Positions 61,336 to 64,000 of a DNA stretch of 64,000 nt are shown one piece after another (position 1 is the stretch's first letter; each line of letters begins with the position of its first letter). The DNA comes from Brevundimonas sp. MYb52. Its GTDB lineage: Bacteria; Pseudomonadota; Alphaproteobacteria; Caulobacterales; Caulobacteraceae. The position numbers and the translations under genes were made by a program. Below the pieces are notes generated by a model. The model had not been told where the DNA came from. It did not search any database and was given only the letters and a program-made list of their open reading frames with translations. The DNA lies in the NCBI RefSeq assembly GCF_002979535.1, contig NZ_PCPB01000013.1, positions 42,150 to 106,149 of the forward strand, read 5' to 3'.

Positions 61336-61764
61336 TCAGGAGGCCTTGAAGGCGGGCAGGATGGCGCCGAGGCGCTGGCCCATTTCCTCGGCCATGGCCT
61401 GAACCCCGCTGAGCGGGCGCATCATGACCTCGAAATCGACGATCTGGCCGTCTTCGTTGAAGCGGATGAAGTCGATGCCCTTGACGCTCTTGTCCCCGAC
61501 CTTGGCGCTGAACTCCAGCACCACGCTGAGGCCGTCGGCGGTGACGGCCTCGCGGTGATAGGCGAAGTCCGAGAAGACGCTGGCGGCGGTGCTGACCGCC
61601 AGAACCACGGCGTCGGCGCTGTGATAGGCCTTGTAGGCCACCGGCGAGCGGAAGACGGCGTCAGGATGGGTGATGGCGCGCAAGGCCCCGAGGTCCTGAG
61701 CCGTGACCATGGCGTGCCATTTGGCCAGCGAAGCAGCGGCGGCGGGATGCAGATTCAGCGTCAT
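61336..61764 (-). CDS. SnoaL-like / nuclear transport factor 2 fold protein
   Basis: A 142-residue small alpha+beta barrel protein: LAKWHAMVTAQDLGALRAI at the start, HPDAVFRSPVA, and DFIRFNEDGQIVDFEVMMRP, which is the NTF2/SnoaL pattern. Proteins of this fold act as isomerases, cyclases or ligand binders. It lies between the padR and fadH genes, so it may serve the same catabolic step; its substrate is not apparent. Confidence 0.85.
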   Translation of the reverse strand: MTLNLHPAAAASLAKWHAMVTAQDLGALRAITHPDAVFRSPVAYKAYHSADAVVLAVSTAASVFSDFAYHREAVTADGLSVVLEFSAKVGDKSVKGIDFIRFNEDGQIVDFEVMMRPLSGVQAMAEEMGQRLGAILPAFKAS

Positions 61765-61778
61765 GGGCTTGTCCTCGG

Positions 61779-64000
<2,222 letters not shown>

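Overview
The window looks like chromosome of a GC-rich alphaproteobacterium of the order Caulobacterales, most likely Brevundimonas or a close relative. This is inferred from the high GC content, the TonB-dependent receptor of the Xanthomonas/Caulobacter type, and the order SUV3-like helicase, S4 protein, FdxA, CarD. No phage, transposase, plasmid gene or CRISPR array was seen.

Bases 1-16800 are mostly housekeeping and stress genes: pncB (5' end cut by the window), a flavin reductase, a photolyase, a methyltransferase, a membrane-protein/XRE cassette with repeated GTCAG-type operators, an exported hydrolase, ubiA, an MFS carrier, a fragment of a lost acyltransferase, ppk2, cspA, gluQ coupled to a JmjC-type oxygenase, alkA, a TRIC channel, an ASCH protein and an HNH protein. 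A 32-bp inverted repeat lies between two convergent genes at 6210-6338.

Bases 17000-21251 hold four small exported proteins followed by a di-haem cytochrome c lipoprotein. An 11-bp motif is shared by the leaders of the first and last of these genes. Bases 21252-26329 are a tightly coupled five-gene operon (GNAT with a membrane anchor, ThiF/E1-like enzyme, polytopic membrane protein, second GNAT, nitroreductase-like enzyme), divergent from a TetR regulator. It is the best candidate here for an undescribed pathway. Bases 27118-29864 encode a class GN sortase and its likely dedicated VIT/vWA substrate ending in an LPQTA sorting signal.

Bases 30000-38900 return to core genes: an XRE regulator, M1 peptidase, rpmB, DUF3617, carD, fdxA, YceI, S4 protein, SUV3-like helicase and a tRNA-Arg(CCT). 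The tRNA shows an unusual reciprocal change at positions 19 and 56.

Bases 38959-59250 form a pectin/rhamnogalacturonan utilisation region. It has an amidohydrolase, a GH105-DUF4861 fusion, a GH28 enzyme, a TonB-dependent receptor, an oligogalacturonate lyase, an unassigned glycosidase and a sugar carrier. It also has a full non-phosphorylated L-rhamnose pathway (L-rhamnose dehydrogenase, lactonase, L-rhamnonate dehydratase, 2-keto-3-deoxy-L-rhamnonate dehydrogenase, diketo-acid hydrolase) with an IclR regulator and an FMN-dependent L-lactate dehydrogenase. Together these genes could take pectic oligosaccharides across the outer membrane, trim them in the periplasm, import the sugars and oxidise L-rhamnose to pyruvate and L-lactate, with lactate then oxidised to pyruvate. 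The GH28/GH105 promoter region and the receptor promoter share two sequence motifs that point to common regulation.

Bases 59271-64000 carry an amino acid permease and a fadH-SnoaL-padR operon with repeated TTGCAA boxes in its promoter region. Functions come from reading motifs by eye; no database search was run.
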